Shown piece by piece: positions 17,845-26,037 of a stretch of DNA of 32,751 nt. The stretch spans positions 1-32,751 of the forward strand of contig JAYWFU010000020.1 in assembly GCA_043778625.1 (NCBI GenBank), given 5' to 3'. Below the pieces are notes generated by a model. The model did not search any database. It had not been told where the DNA came from and saw only the letters and a program-made list of their open reading frames with translations. Numbering within the stretch: position 1 is the first letter of the stretch; each line of letters starts with the position of its first letter. Origin of the DNA: JACMRI01 sp043778625 (GTDB lineage: Bacteria; Bacteroidota; Bacteroidia; UBA4408). The position numbers and the translations under genes were made by a program.

Positions 17845-18474
17845 ATGATTAAACAGTTACGTATAATATTGTTTTTAGTGCCAGTTTTTACGTGCTGTAC
17901 ATTAATTGCACACGCTCAATTTACTGATAGTATAATGCACGCATTACGCAACAAGCCACGTGCTTACGGGGCATTAAATGGGCGTAATTCGTTTGTACAA
18001 AATCAAAAGTCGCCAGTAAATGGGGTTAAGTTGGGGCTAAATTTTAAATCGCAATTTGTGTTTGGATTAAGCTATAATTGGATGACCAATGGCATTGTAA
18101 CTTACAACGAACTGCAAATGCGTAACGAACTAAAAGCACGCTATGTAGCAGCGTTTGCCGAGTATACTTTTTACGATACCAAGCGTTGGGAAATTAGTAT
18201 TCCGTTGCAAATAGGTGTAGGTAAAATTTACACACTAAGTAACAAAAAACAAACACACCAAAGCGTAGCCCTATTTTATGAACCTACTATGAGCCTAACC
18301 TACAAAGCCACACGCTACGTGGGTTTGGGGCTTGATGTAGGGTATAGAATTGTACTAAAAAACAAATCAGAAATATCACAAAATTTTACCTCGCCTACTT
18401 ATTCGTTTGGCGTGGCTTTTTTCTTTGGCACAATGTATAGCGATGCTAAACGTTTATTGGTAAATAAACAATAA
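17845..18474 (+). CDS. Exported outer-membrane beta-barrel-like protein
   Basis: This 209-residue protein begins with a signal peptide (MIKQLRIILFLVPVFTCCTL to AHAQ, cleavage near residue 24). The rest alternates short strands ending in aromatic residues (FKSQFVFGLSYNWMTNG, ARYVAAFAEYTFYD, YVGLGLDVGYRIVLK) and ends with SFGVAFFFGTMYS, all suggestive of an eight-strand barrel. It is not assigned to a named family. A 14-bp palindrome AGTAAAATTTTACT (17811-17824) lies just before it and duplicates part of the preceding gene's 3' end. Confidence 0.75.
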   Translation: MIKQLRIILFLVPVFTCCTLIAHAQFTDSIMHALRNKPRAYGALNGRNSFVQNQKSPVNGVKLGLNFKSQFVFGLSYNWMTNGIVTYNELQMRNELKARYVAAFAEYTFYDTKRWEISIPLQIGVGKIYTLSNKKQTHQSVALFYEPTMSLTYKATRYVGLGLDVGYRIVLKNKSEISQNFTSPTYSFGVAFFFGTMYSDAKRLLVNKQ

Positions 18475-18790
18475 GAATTGTTTGTAAAACGCTTTGCAGT
18501 TTTTTAAGCTGATTTTTTTATAGCACTCATTTAAACTTTTATTAAAATAATAATGAATGTTGCTATTTCAGGTTTTGTTATATTTAATAATTTGTGGTTC
18601 ATTAGGTGTAATTTGTTAGTACAACTAAATTATACACTTTTTGAACTACTTGTAAAAGTTTAAATCACCTCATGTATAAAAATTCATTTTTAATTAAAAT
18701 ATAAATCACTTTGCTATTACGCATAAAACAATTTATTTTTTGGTAATTTATACTATAGCTTTCTTACTTTTGGCAGTGTAATTAATAATT
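18475..18790. other. AT-rich intergenic region
   Basis: These 316 bases hold no credible gene. An imperfect stem (GTGTAATTTGTT at 18606-18617 against 18623-18637) followed by TTTTT may terminate the upstream gene. The right end carries the promoter listed at 18739-18772. Confidence 0.5.
18739..18772 (+). promoter_or_regulatory. Bacteroidota-type promoter of the YidD-like operon
   Basis: TACTTTTG at 18765-18772 matches the Bacteroidota -7 consensus TAnnTTTG exactly. A TTTG at 18739-18742 lies 22 bases upstream, close to the usual -33 spacing. Transcription would start near 18779, giving a very short leader before the ATG at 18791. Confidence 0.55.
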
Positions 18791-19222
18791 ATGTTCTTCA
18801 ATAATTTTTTATTTTTATTAGTGGTTAGTTGCTTGCCTAGTGTAAGTGCGCTTGCGCAACGCGACAGTAGCAGTATTAATAATAAATTATTAAGTAGTAT
18901 GTTTACCAGTTTTGAACCTCCTCCTGCATTTAAGCGTCCCTTTATTACAATTAAAGGTAATAAACGTTATAATCCGCTAGTGTATGTTTCGGGTAGTTTG
19001 CTTTACGGTTACCAAAATATAGTTTCGGAACAAATACAGGCTACGTGTGCATATCATGTGAGTTGTTCAGAAAATATGAAAAACCAAATTAAACGCAAAG
19101 GTATGTTGTGCGGTATACTAAGTGGCTTAAATCAGTTAAGTAACTGCTCAGGAGGTATTAAGAATGATTATCCTGCCTATAAAATTTTGCCTAACGACAA
19201 GATAAATAACGAAATTGATTAG
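18791..19222 (+). CDS. Exported YidD-like protein
   Basis: This 143-residue protein has an N-terminal signal peptide (FFNNFLFLLVVSCLPSVSALAQ) followed by a YidD-like core. The core runs from NPLVYVSGSLLYGYQNIVSE through CAYHVSCSENMKNQIKRKG to LNQLSNCSGG. This mirrors the YidD pattern of Cys, S/T-C-S, I-K-R-hG, then a late R/N-C with GG. Cys86, Cys92 and Cys119 are the conserved cysteines. Classical YidD is a small cytoplasmic-side protein without a signal peptide that aids YidC-dependent membrane insertion. An exported version would work in the periplasm or outer membrane, so its job may differ. The next gene starts two bases after its stop. Confidence 0.75.
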   Translation: MFFNNFLFLLVVSCLPSVSALAQRDSSSINNKLLSSMFTSFEPPPAFKRPFITIKGNKRYNPLVYVSGSLLYGYQNIVSEQIQATCAYHVSCSENMKNQIKRKGMLCGILSGLNQLSNCSGGIKNDYPAYKILPNDKINNEID

Positions 19223-19224
19223 AA

Positions 19225-20022
19225 ATGAGAATAATTACACTTGTTTTTTTATTCGCTTTGTTTGGAATTACTACTAAGGCTCAAATTAATTACAAATTTC
19301 TCCAACACCTTTATACTAACAATTTAACGCAAGAACACGCTTACTACTTACATACACTTAGTGAGCAAAATGTTGCTGCAGATACGTTACATTATTTACA
19401 AGCCAAATTTAATTTGTTGCAACGTAACGATACATTGTTTATGTACCATTATGGGCTTTCAGTAAATTTGTTTAACGCTGACGTTAATGCTTTACGTTAT
19501 GCTAATTACTATTACTTACAACATGCTAATAATTTTACTAAAACAAAGTGGTTTGCAACTTCTGCATTAACTCCTAGTACTGATAGTGTGAGTATGCAAG
19601 TGTTAAATATGTACACTCATTTGCAAAATAATACACCTATATTAACGCAGTTGTTAAACCAACAACTCACGCAACAATATATAAGTTACGTAAAATTAAA
19701 TAACAAAAAACCAATAGTAGCGGCATGCTTATCCACCGTAGTACCTGGCTTAGGTAAGTTATACGGGCAACGGCCTAATTCCGCTTTAATAACATTTGTA
19801 GGGCAATGTTTGTATGGTTTACAAACTTATGAAACTGTGCATAAACTAGGAGTTAAAAATGGGTTTTCGATATTTTCACTTTCATTTTTCAGTTTTTTTT
19901 ATCTGAGTAATATTTATGGTAGTTATCATGATTTAAAAGCATTAAAACAACAACGAAAAAAACAATTACATCTTAATGTACAAAAATATTTACAGCTTAA
20001 CTATCCTGCTTCTTTGTATTAA
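19225..20022 (+). CDS. Exported protein with C-terminal PGxG membrane segment, YidD-linked
   Basis: This 265-residue protein has a signal peptide (MRIITLVFLFALFGITTKA) and a helical, tyrosine-rich middle (residues 25-155) that may form TPR-like hairpins. The C-terminal part at 163-235 starts PIVAACLSTVVPGLGKLYG and continues with two or three hydrophobic helices, ending in a basic KQQRKKQ tail. The segment STVVPGLGKLYGQ resembles the motif of small TM2-like/P-G-x-G membrane proteins. It shares this architecture with the next gene product. The two-base gap to the YidD-like gene and the 47-base overlap with the following gene imply a coupled operon. Function is unknown. Confidence 0.75.
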   Translation: MRIITLVFLFALFGITTKAQINYKFLQHLYTNNLTQEHAYYLHTLSEQNVAADTLHYLQAKFNLLQRNDTLFMYHYGLSVNLFNADVNALRYANYYYLQHANNFTKTKWFATSALTPSTDSVSMQVLNMYTHLQNNTPILTQLLNQQLTQQYISYVKLNNKKPIVAACLSTVVPGLGKLYGQRPNSALITFVGQCLYGLQTYETVHKLGVKNGFSIFSLSFFSFFYLSNIYGSYHDLKALKQQRKKQLHLNVQKYLQLNYPASLY

Positions 20023-20818
20023 TACTGCATACGGGCAACAGACAGCTACTACTGACTCAAGCCTTTTAGCCCTTGAACAAAAGGTATTTATAACCACTAA
20101 CGATACGCTAAAAACAGCATTGTTAGTGCAAAAAACTTTTATACGCTTTGGGACTAATAGTATTAATGAAGCCCTACTTAACGATATTAACCGACTTGAC
20201 TATAGACTAATACAAGATTCCGCTACGCAAATAATGTGGTTATACAATGCTTCGTTGGCTTACGCATTAATGGAAAATTACCGTTACGCATTAATTTACT
20301 ATAACGAATATGCAAGTATACATGCTGCTGATACAAGTTTAAGTACGCAATTGTTACACGCATTACTACTTGCCAATATGGATAACAACAAATTAAATAC
20401 CCTTATAACTAATGGAAAAATAGACACTCGCTTTACTGCACTTAATTGTTATATAAAAACTATTGACTTCGAAAAAAAAGGAAAAAACAGCTATTTATTC
20501 GCCCAAGCATTATTACCGGGCTCAGGCATGGCATTATTAGGCAAACCATTAAAAGGGCTAGCGTCCTTGAGTTTAAACGGAGCTAGCGTTTATGCAGTGT
20601 ATACATTATTTAGTAGCCATTTGTACATTAATGCAATATTGTGGGGAGCTACATTGGGCACAAAATTTTATATGGGAGGGGTACGTTTAACTGAAACTTT
20701 ATTTAACCAAAAACAAGAAAAACAACGCTACGCTTTAGCGCAAGCATGTCAAAATAATGTAAAACAGCTCTTAACTACTTACCCTTTAAATTTTAAACTC
20801 CCTCCACCGTTACGTTAA
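19976..20818 (+). CDS. Exported paralogue-like PGSG membrane protein, YidD-linked
   Basis: This 280-residue protein starts at ATG 19976, inside the preceding gene. The start is supported by a good signal peptide MYKNIYSLTILLLCINTAYG. Residues 25-165 are helical with TPR-like spacing (LYNASLAYALMENYRYALIY). Residues 173-240 start YLFAQALLPGSGMALLGKPL and contain hydrophobic helices, then a charged NQKQEKQ tail. This follows the same pattern as the upstream product (PGxG, G about seven residues later, aromatic helix, basic tail). The two look like diverged duplicates. The 3' end overlaps the convergent tsaE by 26 bases. Function is unknown. Confidence 0.75.
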   Translation: MYKNIYSLTILLLCINTAYGQQTATTDSSLLALEQKVFITTNDTLKTALLVQKTFIRFGTNSINEALLNDINRLDYRLIQDSATQIMWLYNASLAYALMENYRYALIYYNEYASIHAADTSLSTQLLHALLLANMDNNKLNTLITNGKIDTRFTALNCYIKTIDFEKKGKNSYLFAQALLPGSGMALLGKPLKGLASLSLNGASVYAVYTLFSSHLYINAILWGATLGTKFYMGGVRLTETLFNQKQEKQRYALAQACQNNVKQLLTTYPLNFKLPPPLR

Positions 20819-21215
20819 TATCGCGAGATTCCTCGCCCGTTTTGGTAATGTGTACCTGTAAGTGTGTAGGTAAAAGCTCTGCTACATTCTGCGGCCATTC
20901 AATTAAGCAAATGTTACCTGAATACACATACTCCTCCAAGCCCATGTCGTAAGCCTCGGTAATGGAGTTAATGCGGTAAAAATCAAAATGGTACACCGTA
21001 CTACCTTTAGCCGTACTGTACTCGTTTACCAACGAGTAAGTAGGGCTAGTAACAGGTTGTTGCACGCCCAGTTGTTGGGCTATTAGTTTAATAAGAGTAG
21101 TTTTACCTGCGCCCATCTCTCCATAAAAACAGATAATTGAGTGTTGGGGTGTTAAGGCCACAATGTGCTGAGCAACGGTAGAGAGTTCCGAAATGTGAGT
21201 GATAGAAAATGTCAT
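20793..21215 (-). CDS. tsaE: tRNA threonylcarbamoyladenosine biosynthesis ATPase TsaE
   Basis: This 140-residue P-loop protein has typical TsaE length. Walker A is GEMGAGKTT (32-40), followed by TSPTYSLVNEY (56-66), HFDFYR (76-81), a GLEEY segment and CLIEWPQN. With TsaB and TsaD it completes threonylcarbamoyl transfer to A37 of ANN-decoding tRNAs, acting as the ATPase that resets the complex. The gene stands alone here, with its 3' end overlapping the convergent gene at 20818 and an AT-rich inverted repeat upstream. Confidence 0.95.
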   Translation of the reverse strand: MTFSITHISELSTVAQHIVALTPQHSIICFYGEMGAGKTTLIKLIAQQLGVQQPVTSPTYSLVNEYSTAKGSTVYHFDFYRINSITEAYDMGLEEYVYSGNICLIEWPQNVAELLPTHLQVHITKTGEESRDINVTVEGV

Positions 21216-21219
21216 AAAG

Positions 21220-21340
21220 ATGTTAGACGCTAGACATTAGATTTTAGACAAAAGATATTAGACGTTATATATTAAGATATTAGAAACATAGATATTAACG
21301 TCTAATATCTTAATATCTTAATATCTAACGTCTAACCTAC
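21220..21340. repeat. AT-rich inverted and direct repeats built on TTAGACGTTAGA-like units
   Basis: Arms 21258-21282 and 21311-21335 are inverted copies matching at 24 of 25 positions, separated by 28 bases. That spacer contains a further inverted copy of TAACGTCTAATATCTT, and more degenerate TTAGACGCTAGA-type units lie at 21228-21250. The block fills the gap between the M16 peptidase stop and the tsaE start. It could fold in RNA as a long hairpin at the end of the peptidase transcript. Confidence 0.75.
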
Positions 21341-21346
21341 CATCAA

Positions 21347-24286
21347 TTATTTATACCCTTCGGTACGTGTACCTTCTTTGGGAGCGTTTATGTTGTTGCC
21401 ATTAGCGTCCAATTCTACAATTTCGTAGCCTAGTTTTTGTAATTTTTCGAGGTTAGTTTTTTTGTCGCCTACGGTTACAATTATCATGTTGTTGTATGGC
21501 AATTGTTTTTTAGCTATGGCATTAATTTCAGCTTTGGTTATGGTGTTGAGTATTTTAGCTTGTTGGTTTACATAATCTTTAGTTAAATTATAATCTGAAA
21601 TCAACTTTAAAAATCCTGCTTTTTGTCCTGCAGTTTCATACTTTAGCGCATCAGCTTGTGTCATAGCATTTTTAGTAAACGAAAGTTCCTCGTCAGTAAT
21701 CCCTTTATCTGCAAATTGTTTTATTTCGCTCATAAACTCTACTATCGAACTATCAGTATTTTCGCCCTTAACGCCAGCACTTGCCGTGTAAGGCCCTACA
21801 AACTTACTACCGCTAAAGCCTGAACGTGCACCGTAGGTAAAGCCACGTTTTTCGCGCAGGTTTAAGTTAATACGGCTATTAAAAGCTCCGCCTAAAGTGT
21901 AGTTCATAATACGTGATTTAAAGTACTCACCCGTAGCATCAAACGATTGCGATAGGTAACCAATTCTAATTTCACTTTGTGGTGCTTTTTCTTTATCTAC
22001 CAAATATATTTTTTTGCCTTCGCCTTGTTTAGCTACCGTAACTTCGGGTTTGTCTTTAGCCACACCAGTCCAGCTGTTGGTAAGAAACGTTATATTTTTA
22101 GTAATGTCATCTTTATTAAAATTACCCGTAACTACCAATGTTGCAATGTTGGGTTTAAAGTTAGTTTCGTAGTAATTCTTAACATCGCTCAAGGTTAAGT
22201 TACTTACCGTTTCCTTAGTACCTACTACAGGCAAGCCCATTATAGAGTTAGCACCGTATAACAATTTATTCATTACATTATTAGCAATAACGGGTGCTTG
22301 TGTGCTTTGGTTAGCAATGCCTTCGAGGGTTTGGTTTTTTACACGGTCAAAATCTTCGGCATCAAATTTTGGATGTGCTATTACTTGCTCGGCTATTTTT
22401 AGCGTAGCCCCAATGTTTTTGGTAGGCGATGTAATGCTTAAAATAACGCTCTCGCCACTTACATAAGCATTTACCTCAGCACCTAAGGCTTCTAGTTGTG
22501 CAGCTTTATCTTCAGCAGTAAATTTTTCAGTAGCCTCGTTCATCATATCGCTTAGCAGGTTAGCAATACCCGCTTTACTTTTGCTCTCCATACGATGCCC
22601 ACAATCCACGTGTAGTTGCATGGTTATGGTAGGGATTTCGTCGTTGGTACTACTAATAATTTTGAGCCCATTAGTAGCTTTTTCTTGGGTGTAGTTAGGC
22701 ACTTGTACAAATGGTGCTGGGCCTGTTTTAGGTTTTTTGCTACGGTCAAAATTATCTACTGGGCGGTTGTACTTTAAGTCTTTGTATTCGCTCATGTTAG
22801 CATCAGCGGGGTTAGTAGCCTTTGGCGTGTAATTGTTAGGTGCTGCTATTAAGTTGCTTTTTCCTACAGGTACACAACTCATTATTACGGCAGGCTTATT
22901 CATAATATATTTGCGAAACACACGCATAACATCTTCTTTAGTTATTGCATTGTAAGCAGCCATATCTTTAACCAGCATATTAGGGTTGCCTGCAAATGTT
23001 TGTGCTGCCGCTAGTATTGATGCCTTGCCCGATACACTTGCTAATTGCTGTATGTAATTAGCTTCGGTTGATGCCTTAAAACGTGCTACATCTTGGTCGG
23101 TTACGCCTTTAGCATCAAACTCTGTTAGTAGTTCACGGACTTGTTTTTCGTAATCAGCAAGCGGCTTGTCAGGCATTGCACGCACTACAATTTCAAATGT
23201 ACCAGTTACTTCCTCGTTGCTGCCATAGCTATAAGCGCTCATGGCTTGTTGTGTTTTTACAAATTTTTGGTACATAGGCGATGTTTCCGATTGCCCCAAT
23301 ATTTGCCCCAAAGCATCTAAGGCATACATATCAGTATTGTAATTTTCAACTGTTGAAAACACCATATTTAACTGCGGAAAGCGAACTTTATCTTCATACG
23401 AAATATAACGGTTAGCATCTAACACTGCGTTTTGAATAGGTAAGTTTTTAACCTCAGGCCCTTTAGGAATGTTGCCAAAATATTTTTTGGCTAACACTAC
23501 TACTTGCTCCGTACTAACATCTCCGCCTACGGTAAGTGTAGCGTTGTTAGGGCCATACCAGCGCATAAAAAATTGTTTTAAATCGTCCACGTTTACTCTG
23601 TCTAAGTCCACCAAATCGCCAATGGTACTCCAGCTATAGGGGTGGCCGTAAGGGTATAGCGCTCTGTTAGTTTTTTCGCCAATTAAGCCATATGGACGAT
23701 TGTCGTAATTTTGCCCTCGTTCGTTTTTAACAGTGGCACGCTGTACTTCAAATTTTTGTTGCGTAACGGCATTTAGTAAATAACCCATACGGTCAGCCTC
23801 CAAAAACAAGCCTGTTTCTAATTGATTGTTAGGCATTGTTTCAAAATAATTAGTGCGGTCTTTATTGGTAGTTCCGTTAAGCGTTCCGCCTGCTTCGCTT
23901 ACTATTTTAAAATGCTCTTCGTCGGCCACGTGTTCACTCCCCTGAAACATCATGTGTTCAAAAAAATGTGCAAAGCCTGAGCGTCCAATTTGTTCGCGGT
24001 TAGAGCCTACGTGGTACGTAACATCTACGTGGCATATAGGGTCGCTGTGGTCTTCGTGTACAATAACTGTTAAGCCATTATCCAACATGTATTTTTTGTA
24101 GGGTATAGTACCTAATACGTTTGATTTTTTAATCTCTTCCAAAAATTTAATACCACTCACACTGCCCAGTGTGCCTGCGGTTTGTGTGGTTTTTACATTA
24201 GGCGCAGTTTTTTTTACTTGTTGTGCATTGGCTGTAACTGCTATTACTGATGCAATAAGTGTTGTGGTAATAATGTTAGTTTTCAT
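21347..24286 (-). CDS. M16 family zinc peptidase, two-domain, exported
   Basis: This 979-residue protein carries a signal peptide (MKTNIITTTLIASVIAVTANA) and two M16 (insulinase/pitrilysin-like) halves. The first half holds the inverted zinc motif HFFEH (107-111) in GRSGFAHFFEHMMFQG, and the downstream glutamate in VKNERGQNYDNRPYG. The second half (from about 535, LHVDCGHRMESKSKAGIANL) lacks HxxEH and keeps an R/Y-type tail (LREKRGFTYGARSGFSG), as usual for the non-catalytic half that closes the chamber. Such periplasmic enzymes degrade peptides. No clear TAnnTTTG match was seen immediately upstream. The neighbouring genes give no further hint of substrate. Confidence 0.93.
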   Translation of the reverse strand: MKTNIITTTLIASVIAVTANAQQVKKTAPNVKTTQTAGTLGSVSGIKFLEEIKKSNVLGTIPYKKYMLDNGLTVIVHEDHSDPICHVDVTYHVGSNREQIGRSGFAHFFEHMMFQGSEHVADEEHFKIVSEAGGTLNGTTNKDRTNYFETMPNNQLETGLFLEADRMGYLLNAVTQQKFEVQRATVKNERGQNYDNRPYGLIGEKTNRALYPYGHPYSWSTIGDLVDLDRVNVDDLKQFFMRWYGPNNATLTVGGDVSTEQVVVLAKKYFGNIPKGPEVKNLPIQNAVLDANRYISYEDKVRFPQLNMVFSTVENYNTDMYALDALGQILGQSETSPMYQKFVKTQQAMSAYSYGSNEEVTGTFEIVVRAMPDKPLADYEKQVRELLTEFDAKGVTDQDVARFKASTEANYIQQLASVSGKASILAAAQTFAGNPNMLVKDMAAYNAITKEDVMRVFRKYIMNKPAVIMSCVPVGKSNLIAAPNNYTPKATNPADANMSEYKDLKYNRPVDNFDRSKKPKTGPAPFVQVPNYTQEKATNGLKIISSTNDEIPTITMQLHVDCGHRMESKSKAGIANLLSDMMNEATEKFTAEDKAAQLEALGAEVNAYVSGESVILSITSPTKNIGATLKIAEQVIAHPKFDAEDFDRVKNQTLEGIANQSTQAPVIANNVMNKLLYGANSIMGLPVVGTKETVSNLTLSDVKNYYETNFKPNIATLVVTGNFNKDDITKNITFLTNSWTGVAKDKPEVTVAKQGEGKKIYLVDKEKAPQSEIRIGYLSQSFDATGEYFKSRIMNYTLGGAFNSRINLNLREKRGFTYGARSGFSGSKFVGPYTASAGVKGENTDSSIVEFMSEIKQFADKGITDEELSFTKNAMTQADALKYETAGQKAGFLKLISDYNLTKDYVNQQAKILNTITKAEINAIAKKQLPYNNMIIVTVGDKKTNLEKLQKLGYEIVELDANGNNINAPKEGTRTEGYK

Positions 24287-24374
24287 TATAATTTTGAACT
24301 TAAATTAATGGGTTAAAAGATGTATAAAACTAAACTTTAATTTGATTACTAGTACATAATTGTTTGTGGCTTAG

Positions 24375-24399
24375 CGCATTAAATTTAATTTTTAATGCG
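24375..24399. terminator. Weak hairpin downstream of the cytochrome/propeller gene
   Basis: CGCATTAAA (24375-24383) and TTTAATGCG (24391-24399) are a perfect 9-bp inverted repeat with a 7-base loop. It lies 77 bases beyond the stop of the minus-strand gene at 24476. There is no strong T-run, so a terminator role is tentative. Confidence 0.35.
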
Positions 24400-24475
24400 T
24401 ATTTTATTTTAGATAAATACAATCAAATAGTGTTAGACTGTATTTTAACCAAACATTGTAATTGTTAATTAAAAT

Positions 24476-25987
24476 CTAGTATTTTATAGCTACAAAGTAG
24501 GGGTCAACTGATAGTTCGGTGGTTTTACTAAGTTTAGTTAGTGTATTTAAATTTATTACACTCAAGCTACCATTTTTGCCACCGCAATACGATACATGAT
24601 GTGGGGCAATGCCCTTAGCATCAATATTACGATTGGTTACATAAGCTAGGTTATTAATTTCGTCAACAGCTATGCCGTGGGGCTGTATACTGCAGGGTAT
24701 TGTTGCCACAACGTTAAGCGTAATTATATTAATTATTTGTACGCAACCTTTAGCTTGTGGCAAAAACGATTCGTCTTCGCTACAGGTTACAAGTAATAAA
24801 TTTTTGTTTTTGCTTATGGCTAATTCCTGTGGGAATTTCTTGGTAGCAATTGATTTTATAAATCGTAATGTGGCGGTTTCGTATACCGCTATTTCGTTAG
24901 TATTTTGGCAGGTTACAAATAATTTGCTACCATCGTTACTATACAATATGTCGTGCGGGCCAGCACTGTTGGATATACCCGTGAAAGGTGTGGCCATAGG
25001 CTGCACGTTAATAAATTTTGATTCAATATCGGTCATCAAAAATTGATAATAACTATTGCCCGCTTGTGTGGCCACTAGGCACGTGTCGCCGTCAGGAGTA
25101 ATAGTTATGCCATGCGGAAAACTAAAAAGAGGAGCCCCACTTTGTTCAAACGTTTTTTTTTTGCTCATCGTAGCCAAGTCCACCGCTAGTACCTTACCAC
25201 CACTAAAATCGGTAAGCAAAGCATACTTATCGTTGTTGGTTATTACCATAGTATTCCAGCTCCCGTTGGCAATGCCTGCGCCTATTGCAGGCCCGCTATT
25301 ACCAATATTTACACGGGCTATAAGCTTATCGGTTTGCGCATCGTATTTTTCAAAATAATCACCATTTACAAACAGCACATACCAATACTTATTATCGTGC
25401 GAAACCCTTACTTGATGCGGCCCTTCGCTACGGCTAGCATCATTGCCTACAAATACATTTTTTATTAATAATTGTGTAGTAGCATCAAACACACTTACCA
25501 AATCGCAGGCTTGATTGGTTACATAAAACTTGCGTCTGTTACTTCTATCGTCCCACATTATCGTCCCATTGGCATTAGGTGCGCCATTAGTAATCCAGTT
25601 TTTTAGGGTAATAACCTCAGCAGGGTTTAGTGGTGTTGCGTTTATTGGCATGGTGGGTAGGCTAGTTTGCCCTAATTCTTTGTAAGTATTACAGTACAAA
25701 AACAATGTACTAAACTCGGGCTGATACGGTGTTATGGTAGCACCTCCACGCCCGCCTTCAAATAATTCAGTCCAAGTTTCTAGCCCTAAGCCAGCAGCAG
25801 CATCTTTGCTAGCCGTAGTATGGCAGCCAGAAGTGGCACATTTAGCTACAATTATGTTTCCAATTTCAGTAGGATAATTACTATCCTCAACACGCATACG
25901 TAGCTTGCGTTTTTTACAGTTAAATGTAAGCGCAAACACAATTACAGCCACAAGTACCGTGGTTGATGTTTTTAAATTAAAATTCAT
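24476..25987 (-). CDS. Cytochrome-c/beta-propeller lipoprotein (YncE-like)
   Basis: This 503-residue protein has a lipoprotein signal ending at TFNCKK (Cys24). Residues about 40-140 look like a cytochrome c domain: VAKCATSGCHTTA gives a CX4CH haem-attachment motif (Cys50, Cys55, His56). SLPTMPINATPL supplies a likely distal Met113, and LNPAEVITLKNWITNGAPNA is the typical final helix. From about 150 to the end, repeated blades (FYVTNQACDLVSVFDATTQ, YALLTDFSGGKVLAVDLATM, KLFVTCQNTNEIAVYETATL, AYVTNRNIDAKG) form a YVTN/YncE-type seven-blade propeller. The combination suggests an envelope electron-transfer or ligand-binding protein; the substrate is unknown. The -7-like TACCTTTA upstream has one mismatch. 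Confidence 0.85.
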   Translation of the reverse strand: MNFNLKTSTTVLVAVIVFALTFNCKKRKLRMRVEDSNYPTEIGNIIVAKCATSGCHTTASKDAAAGLGLETWTELFEGGRGGATITPYQPEFSTLFLYCNTYKELGQTSLPTMPINATPLNPAEVITLKNWITNGAPNANGTIMWDDRSNRRKFYVTNQACDLVSVFDATTQLLIKNVFVGNDASRSEGPHQVRVSHDNKYWYVLFVNGDYFEKYDAQTDKLIARVNIGNSGPAIGAGIANGSWNTMVITNNDKYALLTDFSGGKVLAVDLATMSKKKTFEQSGAPLFSFPHGITITPDGDTCLVATQAGNSYYQFLMTDIESKFINVQPMATPFTGISNSAGPHDILYSNDGSKLFVTCQNTNEIAVYETATLRFIKSIATKKFPQELAISKNKNLLLVTCSEDESFLPQAKGCVQIINIITLNVVATIPCSIQPHGIAVDEINNLAYVTNRNIDAKGIAPHHVSYCGGKNGSLSVINLNTLTKLSKTTELSVDPYFVAIKY

Positions 25988-26037
25988 AATTACCGTATGT
26001 TTAAATTTAATACATTAAAGGTAGTAAAAAAAAACGC

